Shown here: piece after piece, positions 43,158-51,929 of the stretch
How the letters are laid out: each line of letters opens with the position of its first letter
Numbering within the stretch: the stretch's first letter is position 1
Source of the DNA: Geoanaerobacter pelophilus
GTDB lineage: Bacteria > Desulfobacterota > Desulfuromonadia > Geobacterales > DSM-12255
Assembly: GCF_018476885.1 (NCBI RefSeq)
Contig: NZ_JAHCVJ010000001.1
Span: 682,001-746,000 of the forward strand
Direction: 5' to 3'
DNA: 64,000 nucleotides
Notes under the pieces: model-generated
What the model saw: the letters and a program-made list of their open reading frames with translations, nothing else
Told to the model about the DNA's origin: nothing
Databases searched by the model: none
Translations under genes and position numbers: made by a program

Positions 43158-45670
43158 GCGCCACCTCTGTTCCGCCGGAAGAAAGCGGGAAGCGCTACCA
43201 GCGAAAAAATGGCAGTGGCACCAATGCCGAAGTTGGTGGCCCAGCCTAGCGAAGCGAGCGCCCCGTAGTCGGCAAAGGCCAGGGAACCAAAGCCGGCAAT
43301 GGTGGTGAGGGCAGACAGGAGAACCGCCCGGCCGCTCTGGACAAATACCGCACAGCGGTCTGCTGCCGCAACCACGCCGACCCGGTGGGCGATATGCATG
43401 CCGTAATCATTCCCCATTCCCAGGATGGTAACCAGTACCATGGCATTCATGAAGTTGATCCCCATATCGATCCCGGCCATGATGCCGAGCATTGCTGCCA
43501 CCCCGGCCAGCACCGGGAACAGTGCGGCACCGATACCGGCCAGTCCGGAAAAATGGGTAAAAAGGAGGAACAGCACCAGGACTCCCCCCAAGGCCGCCCC
43601 CCAAAGGAAGCTGCGCCGCACCATTTCCGTCAGCTGCCGGCTTACCAGGTCTATGCTGGTGGTTCTGGCCTCGGGCACCACCTGGCGCAGATCGGCCAGG
43701 AAAGAGTCCACCGGGAACTCTGCCCCACGGTAGTGCAGGTAAGACAAAAGATGGTACCCCGAGGCATCCCGGTTCAGATGGCGACTCACCACCCCCTTGA
43801 GCGGCGATGCGGCCAGCAGGTCGATACCTGCAGCCAACGGCTGTTCGCCGGCAGTGGCCAGCCCGGCCATGCCCGCCAGGAACGGGCTAAACGGCTCGAC
43901 GCTAAAGCCGGCCAGTTCGAGATTGGCGCGAACTTCAGCAGCTAGGTTGCAGCCGGTAAGTGCAGTGCGTAGCCCCTCGCTGACCCGCTGCTGAGTGTCG
44001 CCATCGTTCACCAGCATGCCGAGGCTCGAATAATCGGTCAGTTTGCTGCTTTGCAGGTATTTTGAGGCCAGGCGGTCCACCAATACCCCCTGCCTGAGGA
44101 CCGAATCGCGATCAGCGCCATCGATAGCCACCAGCAACTGCTTCGGACTGATGGCCAGGTGGCGTTCGATCTTCTCCTGGGTGAGGAATGCCTCGGAGTG
44201 GCGCGGCTGCAGGTTTTTCAGTTCTCCTTCGAACCTGATGCCAGTGGCAAAGACCACTGCGACTGCCACTGCAAGAAGGGTTGCAATACGGAACATACCG
44301 GGATAGCGCCCCGTCAGTCGCCAGACCGTGCCGAGCCCGAAGCCGGGGAGTGACGCATAGCGGGCCGTAGGCCAGCGACGCTCCATGAAGAGCAGCAGCG
44401 GCGGCAGGAACAGGAACGTGGCGTACATGGTGGAAAGGACGCCGAGCCCCACCAGCAACCCGAGTTCAGACAGCGCCCGGACATCGGAGAAAGCTAGACA
44501 GAGAAACGGCAGGGCCGTGGTAGTGGCTGCAGTGAAAATGCCGTGGCCGGTATCGATTACAGCCAGTTCCAGAGCAGACTCACCGTCAGCCCCGGTACAC
44601 CGCTCCATGTGGAAGCGATCGTAAAGATGAATGGAGTAATCGGTGCCAAGGCCGATAATCAGGGCCATAAAGGCAAAGGCGATGATATGGACCGAGGCCA
44701 GGAAAGCGCCTGCCAGCCCCAGGGCCAGGGCCACCCCCCAGGCAATGATCAGCGGCAGCAGCAGGGTCGGCAGCCAGCGGCGGTAGGTAAAAAAGAACAG
44801 AGCGAGCACAACCACCAGGGAAGAGAGGATGCAGCCGAGGATTTCCCCTTTCATGGTCGCTTCATCAATGGCCGCCGAGACATGGGCACCGGCGCAGGAA
44901 ATCTTCACTTTGGCCCCCTGCCGCGCCGTATCGATGGCAGCGGCAAGTTGGCGGGCAAAGGCCATGTCCTGCACCGGCCGGGCCGGTTCAGCAATCATGA
45001 TCAGCACCTGCTTGTCGCGGGAGAGAAAATACGGCGATGCCGGGTCCAGGTCGAGGGCCTGGCCCCCTTTCTTGAGCCTCGGTAGCACCAGTTCCCGCAG
45101 GTTCAGCGGATCGCCGATCAACAGCTCCGTCATCCCCATCCCTGCCTGGCTGGCCAGGGCCGTCACCGTTGCTGCCAGCTCTTTTCGCTGGCTGTCCGGC
45201 GTCAGGCGTTGCAGGTATGCGGGCAACTGCTCAGGAGGGAGGAACAACTGCGGCGCCAGCACTGCCCGACCGACAAAAGCGGCAAACGGCGCAGCATCTG
45301 CCTCTTCATAGAGCCGGTAGGTGACCCTCTTGAAGGCGGGCTGGCCGTTGATTGACAATTGCCGCAACCGCCCGGCGAACCGTTCGCTCTCTGCTGTCAG
45401 GATGGCCGGCTCTCCTTCGATCAGGAAGTAAGCTTCGTTGGCGCTGCCGGTCCAGCGCAGGGTGTCGAGCAAGAGTTGTAGAGCTCCGGACCGGGCCGGG
45501 AAAAGCTGGAAGACATCGGCCTCAAAGCGGGTGGTGGCGATAGACACCAGGGAGAGGAGGAACAGCAGCAGCGAAACCGCCAGAGTGGCGCCGGGACGCC
45601 TGGTGGCGATCCGGTGCAGCCATACCAGGTGGCAGCGGATAAGGCTGTTGAAGGCTGAGGTTACTGACAT
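43154..45670 (-). CDS. MMPL/RND-family lipid exporter
   Basis: 838 residues from ATG 45670, 2 bp after the lipoprotein stop; a TTG two codons earlier is possible. It has about 12 membrane segments in two halves, each with a long periplasmic loop after its first helix. The proton-relay motifs of MMPL proteins are visible in TM4 (GLGTDYSIHLYDRF) and TM10 (GMGNDYGMHIAHRV). MMPL exporters move lipids from the inner membrane. In aryl-polyene and flexirubin clusters the same type sits beside LolA-like and LolB-like genes, as here, and is thought to export the finished lipid. Confidence 0.92.
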   Translation of the reverse strand: MSVTSAFNSLIRCHLVWLHRIATRRPGATLAVSLLLFLLSLVSIATTRFEADVFQLFPARSGALQLLLDTLRWTGSANEAYFLIEGEPAILTAESERFAGRLRQLSINGQPAFKRVTYRLYEEADAAPFAAFVGRAVLAPQLFLPPEQLPAYLQRLTPDSQRKELAATVTALASQAGMGMTELLIGDPLNLRELVLPRLKKGGQALDLDPASPYFLSRDKQVLIMIAEPARPVQDMAFARQLAAAIDTARQGAKVKISCAGAHVSAAIDEATMKGEILGCILSSLVVVLALFFFTYRRWLPTLLLPLIIAWGVALALGLAGAFLASVHIIAFAFMALIIGLGTDYSIHLYDRFHMERCTGADGESALELAVIDTGHGIFTAATTTALPFLCLAFSDVRALSELGLLVGLGVLSTMYATFLFLPPLLLFMERRWPTARYASLPGFGLGTVWRLTGRYPGMFRIATLLAVAVAVVFATGIRFEGELKNLQPRHSEAFLTQEKIERHLAISPKQLLVAIDGADRDSVLRQGVLVDRLASKYLQSSKLTDYSSLGMLVNDGDTQQRVSEGLRTALTGCNLAAEVRANLELAGFSVEPFSPFLAGMAGLATAGEQPLAAGIDLLAASPLKGVVSRHLNRDASGYHLLSYLHYRGAEFPVDSFLADLRQVVPEARTTSIDLVSRQLTEMVRRSFLWGAALGGVLVLFLLFTHFSGLAGIGAALFPVLAGVAAMLGIMAGIDMGINFMNAMVLVTILGMGNDYGMHIAHRVGVVAAADRCAVFVQSGRAVLLSALTTIAGFGSLAFADYGALASLGWATNFGIGATAIFSLVALPAFFRRNRGGA

Positions 45671-45672
45671 GA

Positions 45673-46365
45673 TCAAGAAACTGGAAACTGGCTCAAGGGA
45701 AGGACGGTTACCCCTTCAAGGACCGGAACAAATGCCTTTTCGTCGAGGGCGGTGTTGACCTCCGGCTCATCCAGGGTGATCCGCACCGTGATCCCGAGCC
45801 GGTCCGTGATCTCGATGGTCGTCGGGACCGGTACGCCGTCAACCGACTGGTACCCTTCATAGCGCACCTCGTCGCCGTCAACATTCTTCTTCAGGACCAA
45901 TCCTTGGGAATCAAAGTCAATGGTTTCCCGTTCGCCGTCGGCACGCCTGCGACTCAGATGTTCCTGGCCGGCCTTTTCCGGGAAAACCCGCTCGGTGGTC
46001 CAGCGCAGAAGCCGCCACCCCTGCAGGGCCGGCGCGTTGGGGAGATCTGACAGCAACCCCTGGTAGGCAAGGTTCTGGGAAGAGGCAACATAGAGCAGAT
46101 GGTCACCATTGAGAAACATCTCCGCTACGGTGGTACCGAACGGAGAAAGAATCACCAGCCGAAACTGGTCAGGAGAGCGCATGATCAGGTAACCGCGGCC
46201 GGAAAGACCTTTTTCACCAGCCTTTATCGACAGCGCCACGCTGCTGGTCAGGGTATTGATTGTTGCTGCCGGGTTAAGCGGAACAGTGACTGCAACCGAC
46301 CTGGCAGCACAACCAAAGAGCAGCAGCGGCATAACCATGATTACCATGAAAACGCGATAATTCAT
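45673..46365 (-). CDS. LolB-like outer-membrane lipoprotein
   Basis: 230 residues. The lipobox LLLFGC (Cys at residue 19) shows it is a lipoprotein. The following segment SSVALSIKAGEKGLSGRGYLIMRSPDQFRLVILSPFGTTVAEMFLNGDHLLYV has the LolB/LolA half-barrel pattern, with the conserved PFG turn. A second part ends DEKAFVPVLEGV. It is likely the outer-membrane acceptor for the lipid brought by the LolA-like protein. It overlaps lolA-like by 4 bp. Alternative labels for this position in related clusters are DUF3261 or DUF4292. Confidence 0.82.
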   Translation of the reverse strand: MNYRVFMVIMVMPLLLFGCAARSVAVTVPLNPAATINTLTSSVALSIKAGEKGLSGRGYLIMRSPDQFRLVILSPFGTTVAEMFLNGDHLLYVASSQNLAYQGLLSDLPNAPALQGWRLLRWTTERVFPEKAGQEHLSRRRADGERETIDFDSQGLVLKKNVDGDEVRYEGYQSVDGVPVPTTIEITDRLGITVRITLDEPEVNTALDEKAFVPVLEGVTVLPLSQFPVS

Positions 46366-46970
46366 TCCAGCACCTTGAAATCTTTCTCACTCAGGCCGAC
46401 ATTGGCCCGCATCTTTTGAAAGGTGATGGCAGTCCGGTTGCCATTGCGCTCATCGATAACCAGTTTGCGCAACCTGCCGTCACTGCCGCTAGTAAGGGTA
46501 AAGGAGTGAACCTGCCCCTTTTTCCTGGGCGAAATGGTGAGAGTCTGGGTATCACCGGTCAGGTCAGCCTTGGCGTCAACCGCTTCCGGAAGAGCGGTTA
46601 CCGGTTTGGCCAGCAGACCAAGCCACCGCTTGAGCCCTTCATCCGCAGGAAGTGCGATCTGCTGGCGGCTCTTCTCTTTGGGGAAATAAAGATCCAGACT
46701 GCTGTCGCGCAACACCATCCTGCTGGCATGCGGCGGCACTAGTTCCATGAAGAACAGGTCAGGCTTTTTGAAGCGCACCGTGCCGGTGGAAACAAGCTTC
46801 CGTTTCATGACCGCCAGCTGCTTTTCCTGGGTAATCTCGGCGGTGAAATCCTGCATCCCGGCAAACCCCTTGCGCAGCTGCTCCAGGGCCACCACCGGCG
46901 ACATTGGCGCAGCTGCGGCAGTCAGCGGCACCAAGGCAATCAGCAGAACAGCATAGAAAAAAGTCCTCAT
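46362..46970 (-). CDS. LolA-like periplasmic carrier
   Basis: 202 residues with a signal peptide (MRTFFYAVLLIALVPLTAAAA). Family pattern: LEQLRKGFAGMQDFTAEITQEKQLAVMKRKLVSTGTVRFKKPDLFFMELVPPHASRMVLRDSSLDLYFPKEKSRQQ, with the open half-barrel that holds acyl chains. The C-terminal RTAITFQKMRANVGLSEKDFKVLE matches the LolA end. In this setting it probably shuttles the cluster's lipid, not general lipoproteins. It overlaps the dehydratase stop and the lipoprotein start (both ATGA). Confidence 0.87.
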   Translation of the reverse strand: MRTFFYAVLLIALVPLTAAAAPMSPVVALEQLRKGFAGMQDFTAEITQEKQLAVMKRKLVSTGTVRFKKPDLFFMELVPPHASRMVLRDSSLDLYFPKEKSRQQIALPADEGLKRWLGLLAKPVTALPEAVDAKADLTGDTQTLTISPRKKGQVHSFTLTSGSDGRLRKLVIDERNGNRTAITFQKMRANVGLSEKDFKVLE

Positions 46971-47353
46971 AACGCCCCTACTCCCAGGGTCAGCACGGCC
47001 TGCACCAAAACCTGCCCGGCTGCCGCCACCTCCCCTTCCATCATGAACAGCCGACCGAACGACTTGAGTACACGCACGCTGAATTCAAGGGTATCGCCCG
47101 CTTGATATGGGGCAAGAAACTCGGCATGGTCGATGGTAGCGAGAAAACCGCCCTCCCCCTCCTCCTGCACCGTGGCCACTCCTGCCAGTTGGGCAAGACC
47201 TTCCAGCATCAGGAACGGGACAAAGCAGTGCTCGCCGCTGCTCACCTGCCGGACGGCGGTGGCCGAGATGCCGGGATCGCGGCCGGTGATCCGATCGAGA
47301 AAGAGAAACGGGAAGCGATGGGGGAGATATGCCGTGGGATCGGGGTTAAACAG
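46967..47353 (-). CDS. FabZ/ApeP-like 3-hydroxyacyl-ACP dehydratase
   Basis: 128 residues if translation starts at CTG 47353, which lies 5 bp after GGAGG. No ATG, GTG or TTG occurs between the preceding gene and the essential N-terminus. Hotdog fold: LPHRFPFLFLDRI holds the catalytic His (H12), MLEGLAQLAG the catalytic Glu (E51), and FLATIDHAEFLAPYQAGDTLEFSV the core strand. The FPGxPxxPG loop of FabZ is shortened to EHCFVPF. It would dehydrate 3-hydroxyacyl intermediates to trans-enoyl chains. No enoyl reductase is encoded nearby, which favours a polyene product. Confidence 0.82.
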   Translation of the reverse strand: MFNPDPTAYLPHRFPFLFLDRITGRDPGISATAVRQVSSGEHCFVPFLMLEGLAQLAGVATVQEEGEGGFLATIDHAEFLAPYQAGDTLEFSVRVLKSFGRLFMMEGEVAAAGQVLVQAVLTLGVGAL

Positions 47354-48386
47354 GCTTCCCTCCGGTGAAAGAGATGGCGTAATAAGGGCCTTCCGGGGAA
47401 GCGGCAAGATGCAGCCCCTGTTCACCTGCCCCAAGTGTCGCCACCAGGGCAACCATGGAAAGGCCGCCCATGGCAATGGAGCGACCGGTAACTTGCGGCA
47501 GGCAAATCCGCGGCGTATCCGGCAGCAGGGCGGCAAATGCGGGGAGCAGATCCGCTGTCCCTGACAGGCAAAGTCGTTTCGGAGATTCTGACGGCAACAG
47601 CTGACTAACTGCTTGGGATTCACGACCAGCCGGGATCAATCCCAAGGTGCTGATGGCAGTGACTTCGCCCATGATCCTTGCCCCTCGGGCCTCGGCATGC
47701 GACCTGCGCTCCAGAACCAAAAGACCGCACCCTTCGGCATAATCAGCAGCAAAGCTACGGTTTTGCCCCAGTGCCTGAAACCCCTGCAACATCCGCGAGG
47801 TCAGTTCATCGACCCCGCCGGTCACCATGACATCGGCCCGCCCCTCGGCAATGAACCGGCAGGCAAGCTGGAAGGCGTTCTCAGCGGAGCAGAACCGCTG
47901 CACTGTGGTGACGTTTGGTCCCTGCAGGTGATGCTCGATGGAAGCGTTGCTGGCCGCGGCATTGGCCACGGTATTCGGGAACAGCATCGGCGTCAGGCCA
48001 TCGACCCCTTTTTGGAAGTAACCGGTCAGGAACTCCTCGGAATTAGTAATGCCGCCAAAACCGGACCCCATGGTGATCCCGACCCGCTCCGGCGCTAGCG
48101 AATCCTTTGTCACTCCGGCATCGGCCAACGCCATGCCGGTCGCCACCGTGGCCAACAGACTGCAGCGGTCAAACTTGCGGGCCTTGAGCGGCGGCATGAA
48201 ATCGGCGGCGCGAAACTTTTCGGCCTTGCCCCACCTTAGTCCGGCCCTGCCGGCAATCGCTTCCGGAACAGGGGTCAGACAGCTCTGACCGCCACGCACC
48301 GCCGTGACCAGCGGCTCGACACCGACACCGGCAGCGGAGATGGCTGCCAATCCGGTAACGACGATATCGGGAGTATCCTGGATCAT
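47346..48386 (-). CDS. Chain-length-factor-like beta-ketoacyl synthase homologue (degenerate)
   Basis: 346 residues, shorter than a normal KS (~400). Thiolase fold: DIVVTGLAAISAAGVGV, GITMGSGFGGITNSEEF, PNTVANAAASNASI and GGVDELTSRMLQGFQAL. A Cys is present at the usual place (RFCSAENAF, C166), but the two catalytic His motifs (HGTGT and KxxxGH) are absent, so condensation is unlikely. This fits a KS-beta/chain-length factor that pairs with the complete KS encoded just upstream (ATGA overlap). In aryl-polyene systems a similar heterodimer sets chain length. Confidence 0.85.
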   Translation of the reverse strand: MIQDTPDIVVTGLAAISAAGVGVEPLVTAVRGGQSCLTPVPEAIAGRAGLRWGKAEKFRAADFMPPLKARKFDRCSLLATVATGMALADAGVTKDSLAPERVGITMGSGFGGITNSEEFLTGYFQKGVDGLTPMLFPNTVANAAASNASIEHHLQGPNVTTVQRFCSAENAFQLACRFIAEGRADVMVTGGVDELTSRMLQGFQALGQNRSFAADYAEGCGLLVLERRSHAEARGARIMGEVTAISTLGLIPAGRESQAVSQLLPSESPKRLCLSGTADLLPAFAALLPDTPRICLPQVTGRSIAMGGLSMVALVATLGAGEQGLHLAASPEGPYYAISFTGGKPV

Positions 48387-49588
48387 AGGCCAAGCACCAA
48401 AGATGTGATGTTGCCGCCAAAGGCAAACGAATTGGACATGGCGACCGTGGCGGTCGCAGGGCGCGCCGAATCATGGCAGTAGTCGAGATCGCATTCCGGG
48501 TCGCGCCCCCGGAAATGGAGGGTCTTCGGAATCGTGCGCTCTCCGAGCGCCAGCATGGTTGCCACCGCCTCGATCGCCCCGGCGGCCCCCAGGCAATGCC
48601 CGGTGATCGGCTTGGTAGAGATCAGTGGCACGCTCCCGGCCCGTTCCCCGAATACCCGTTTCATGGCATTGGACTCAACCACGTCGTTGAGCGGCGTACC
48701 AGTGCCGTGGGCATTGACCCAACCGACATCTCCCTTGGCAATTCCGGCATTGGCCATGGCGTCGTGCATGAGGCGGGCGGCCACCTGGCCGGTCGGATCA
48801 GGGGCGGTCATATGATGCGCCTCGCCAGCCATGGCGTATCCGAGAACAGCACCATAAACCTTTGCGCCACGCTGAGCAGCCACACTCTCCCGCTCCAGAA
48901 CCAGGAACGCAGCTCCTTCGCCAAGGGTAATCCCCTGGCGGCCAAGACTGAACGGCGCACAGGGCTCGGGGTCAACGACCTTGAGCGAGTTGAATCCGGC
49001 AAAGGTAAGCATCGACAAGGTATCAGAGCCGCCGCAGACCACGGCATCAAGCTTGCCGGTCGCCACCAGGTCCGCTCCCCAGCCGATAGCCGTGGCCGAA
49101 GAGGAGCAGGCCGTGGTGATTGTACCCTGGTAGCCGGCCAGGCCAAAGGTCTCGGCAATGACGGTCGAGGTCTTGTCCGGCAGGATACCGCGCAGCAGGC
49201 TCGGCGAGATCTGCCGCTCCTGCAGTGCTGCTGCCAGCCATTGTTCCGACTGGAACATGCCGGCAGCACCGGCGCCGACAACCACCCCCATGGCGAACGA
49301 ATCGTAGCCGCCTGCTATGCCGCTGTCGCCCAGCGCCTCGCCAGCAGCGATCAACCCGAACTGATCAGCCCGGGAAAGCTTTGCCGCCGTGCGTCTGCCG
49401 AAATGAGCCACCGGGTCGAACCCTTTGACCTGCACGGCAATATGGGATGGGAAGGCCGAGACATCGAACAGGTCCACCGGTCCCACACCGCTGGTGCCGT
49501 CGATGACGGCGCGGCGGAACCCCGGGATGTCCCGGGCCGCACCGCAGAAAACGCCGAGGCCGGTTATGACTACCCGTTCGCGAGACAT
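48383..49588 (-). CDS. Beta-ketoacyl-ACP synthase (FabF/KAS II type)
   Basis: 401 residues from ATG 49588, sharing a base with the ketoreductase stop (TGATG). The full catalytic triad is present: C161 in TTACSSSATA, H294 in VNAHGTGTPLND and H331 in STKPITGHCLGAAG. GGSDTLSMLTFAGFNSL and FSLGRQGITLGEGAAFLVLE are also typical. It condenses malonyl-ACP with the growing acyl chain. The partner CLF-like protein follows. Confidence 0.94.
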   Translation of the reverse strand: MSRERVVITGLGVFCGAARDIPGFRRAVIDGTSGVGPVDLFDVSAFPSHIAVQVKGFDPVAHFGRRTAAKLSRADQFGLIAAGEALGDSGIAGGYDSFAMGVVVGAGAAGMFQSEQWLAAALQERQISPSLLRGILPDKTSTVIAETFGLAGYQGTITTACSSSATAIGWGADLVATGKLDAVVCGGSDTLSMLTFAGFNSLKVVDPEPCAPFSLGRQGITLGEGAAFLVLERESVAAQRGAKVYGAVLGYAMAGEAHHMTAPDPTGQVAARLMHDAMANAGIAKGDVGWVNAHGTGTPLNDVVESNAMKRVFGERAGSVPLISTKPITGHCLGAAGAIEAVATMLALGERTIPKTLHFRGRDPECDLDYCHDSARPATATVAMSNSFAFGGNITSLVLGL

Positions 49589-50328
49589 CAAAGAATCCCT
49601 CCGTCCACAACCAGTGTCTGGCCAGTAACGTAGGCCGCTTGGTCAGAAGCCAGGAACAGCACGGCTGCGGCAACTTCATCCGGCTGACCGATCCGTCCCA
49701 AGGCCGCTCCCTGCACCACCTTAGCCACCAGCTCCTGCTTGAGGCCGGCGGTCATATCAGTGGCGATCATGCCGGGGGCGACCACGTTGACCCTTATCCC
49801 CATGGGGCCGACTTCACGAGCCAGCGATTTGGAAAAACTGATGATTGCCCCTTTTGTTGCAGCATAGTTGGTCTGGCCTGCAGTGCCGGTGATTGCGGCA
49901 ATGGACGAGAGGTTGATGATCACCCCGCTCCGTCTGGCCAGCATCTTGCGGATACCCCATTTGCAGCAGTGAAACAGGGGGGAGAGGTTGGTGTGTACCA
50001 CGGCATCCCAGTCGCTATCGGCCATCATTGCCAGGTAACCGTCGCGGATGATGCCGGCATTGTTCACCAGCACGTCAATAGCGCCGGTCGCTGCCGCAGC
50101 GGTATCGATCAGCAGTGTTGCCCCGGCGGCGCTGCTGACATCGGCCTTGACGGTAGTAACCGTGCCGTTGCCACCGGCAGCATCGGTTTGCAGTTGCAGG
50201 GCAGCCGCGTCGTCCTGCAGGTAAGCGGCATAGACGGCAGCTCCGGCACGGGCAAAAGCAAGCGATACCGCCCTGCCGATCCCTCGGGTGCCACCGGTCA
50301 CAACCACGGTTTTGCCGGTAAAATCCAT
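49588..50328 (-). CDS. 3-oxoacyl-ACP reductase (FabG-like SDR)
   Basis: 246 residues from ATG 50328 behind CGGAG. The cofactor motif TGGTRGIG is at 11-18, followed by NNAG, the catalytic S142/Y155/K159 (NLSSIAAITGTAGQTNYAATKGA) and the C-terminal TGQTLVVDGG. It reduces the 3-oxoacyl-ACP made by the KS. It is the first gene after the only sizeable gap in the cluster, so a second promoter may lie before it. Confidence 0.93.
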   Translation of the reverse strand: MDFTGKTVVVTGGTRGIGRAVSLAFARAGAAVYAAYLQDDAAALQLQTDAAGGNGTVTTVKADVSSAAGATLLIDTAAAATGAIDVLVNNAGIIRDGYLAMMADSDWDAVVHTNLSPLFHCCKWGIRKMLARRSGVIINLSSIAAITGTAGQTNYAATKGAIISFSKSLAREVGPMGIRVNVVAPGMIATDMTAGLKQELVAKVVQGAALGRIGQPDEVAAAVLFLASDQAAYVTGQTLVVDGGIL

Positions 50329-50481
50329 TGTAATCTCCGGAATCAAAGTGGGGGGATTTTAGCGCTTAATGGGGAAAAAGTCCAGCATCGGGGAGGGAGG
50401 TTACAGGGTAAGGCTGCTGCAGGGGTCCAGGGTGTCAGACCAATTTCAGATCAAGGATAATATTAAGTCGGCGAGGCATAG

Positions 50482-50509
50482 GTAGGGGCGTATCGCGATA
50501 CGCCCCTAC
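50482..50509. repeat. REP-like palindrome, variant core
   Basis: GTAGGGGCGTATCG followed by its exact reverse complement, 28 bp and perfect. The outer GTAGGGGCG is identical to the four copies near 15 kb, but the core GTATCGCGATAC differs from GGTTCGCGAACC. It lies in the 221-bp gap between the radical SAM gene and fabG-like. Confidence 0.88.
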
Positions 50510-50549
50510 AGCAGGCCCACACGGATAGGGTCTTGATATTAAATTGATA

Positions 50550-51929
50550 TCAGACAGGCCTGATTCTGCTTCGCCCCAACCGTTTCATCAGCTTCCACAG
50601 CGGGCCGCGCACCGGAAAATGACGCAGCATTTCCAGCATGGCATCCGAGATGTTGATCTCCAGCCCCGGCACCACCCAGTTGGTGCGCTGCAGCGCCTCA
50701 GCGGTCACCAGGTCGCACAGGGTGTCGCGCACCGCAGCAGAGATGTAGAATTTAGGTTCCAGAAGTGATTCAGCGGCTGTGACTACCCCTTCGGCGATGG
50801 CGAGGCGATGCAGCTCCGTGCCGGGAAAGATCCGAATGCCGGTCATGCCTATTACCGCGGTTGGCTGCAGCTCATCCATCAGACTGAAGGTCTCGTGCAC
50901 CGTCGCTTCGGTCTCTCCCGGCCCACCGAAAAGGATGTAATGGGCAAAATCAACGCCCCGCTCCCGGCAGAGCCGCGAAGATTCGCGAATGGTCTCGACA
51001 GAGAACGATTTTCTGAGACTGGTGAGCATCGTTTGCGCCCCTGAGTCGGTGCCGAACTCCAAGGCATCGCAACCGGCAGCGAGCATGGCGTCCAGGAGCC
51101 TGGAGGGGAGGAAATCCGGGTTGATGAACGCCGACCAGTTGACCGGCAGCTTCGCAGCCGACATTGCGCCACACAGCTCCTCGGCAAAGGCAACCGGATA
51201 ATTGAAAATATCATCAACAAAATAGAGGTAATTCACTCCATAACCTTCGACGAGAGCCCTGATCTCAGCAATAATTTCCGCTACCGGTCTGATCCTGACC
51301 TGCGCCCCCTCAAGGAGCGGATAGGTGCAGTAGGTACAGCTGAACGGGCAGCCCCTCTTGGTCTGCAGGTTGGCCATCCCCCCCAGTTTGTGGTATGAGG
51401 CGACATCGAACAGGGTCCGGTCCGGGGTGGCAATGGCATGGACCGGAACAGGAGGAAGAAAGGAGGGCTTTCCGGGTAGCACCACGCCGGGAATCCCTGT
51501 GACTGTTTCACCGGCTGCGATGGCGGCAAGCAATCTGGGCAGAGCCTCTTCACCTTCGCCGGCAACGCCGTAATCAGCGCCGAGAAAGGCCAGCAGCTCC
51601 GACGGCATGATGGAGAACCCGGACCCGCCGACAATGGTCATTGCCCGCTCACGGCAGGCGGCCACAACCTCCCTGACCCCGGCAAGGTATGAACGAACCC
51701 CGGGCCAGGTGACATTATCGATGTTGCGGATGGAGATTATTGCGGCATCGGCGTTAAAACCGTCCAGCGCTGCGGTAATGGCGGCTATCGGCTCTTCGCT
51801 GAAACAGAGGTCGAGACCGCGGAGTTCATGGCCGCTGGCGGCCAACGACGGCGCCAGGCATGCCAGGCCGATCGGAAAGACCGGATATGGCGAGCGCTCG
51901 CGGTTGGCGGAGATCAGGAGCAGCTTCAT
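50550..51929 (-). CDS. B12-binding-domain radical SAM protein (cluster enzyme 2)
   Basis: 459 residues from ATG 51929 (TGATG junction with the thioesterase gene). The B12-binding-like domain (FPIGLACLAPSLAASGHELRGLDLCF; AAIISIRNIDNVTWPGVRSYL; IVGGSGFSIMPSELL) precedes the radical SAM motif CPFSCTYC (C194, C198, C201). FVDDIFNYP, EFGTDSGAQTMLTSLRKSFS and HYILFGGPGETEAT follow. A ~90-residue C-terminal helical part follows the barrel. It differs from the paralogous pair at 41889/53192. The downstream gap with the REP suggests it ends the upstream transcription unit. Confidence 0.88.
   Translation of the reverse strand: MKLLLISANRERSPYPVFPIGLACLAPSLAASGHELRGLDLCFSEEPIAAITAALDGFNADAAIISIRNIDNVTWPGVRSYLAGVREVVAACRERAMTIVGGSGFSIMPSELLAFLGADYGVAGEGEEALPRLLAAIAAGETVTGIPGVVLPGKPSFLPPVPVHAIATPDRTLFDVASYHKLGGMANLQTKRGCPFSCTYCTYPLLEGAQVRIRPVAEIIAEIRALVEGYGVNYLYFVDDIFNYPVAFAEELCGAMSAAKLPVNWSAFINPDFLPSRLLDAMLAAGCDALEFGTDSGAQTMLTSLRKSFSVETIRESSRLCRERGVDFAHYILFGGPGETEATVHETFSLMDELQPTAVIGMTGIRIFPGTELHRLAIAEGVVTAAESLLEPKFYISAAVRDTLCDLVTAEALQRTNWVVPGLEINISDAMLEMLRHFPVRGPLWKLMKRLGRSRIRPV

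Noticed and set aside
46967-47623. 218-residue version of the dehydratase with a long N-terminal extension
   Set aside because: The extra 90 residues overlap the CLF-like gene out of frame and are Pro/Arg/Cys-rich; homologous sequence begins only at the CTG at 47353.
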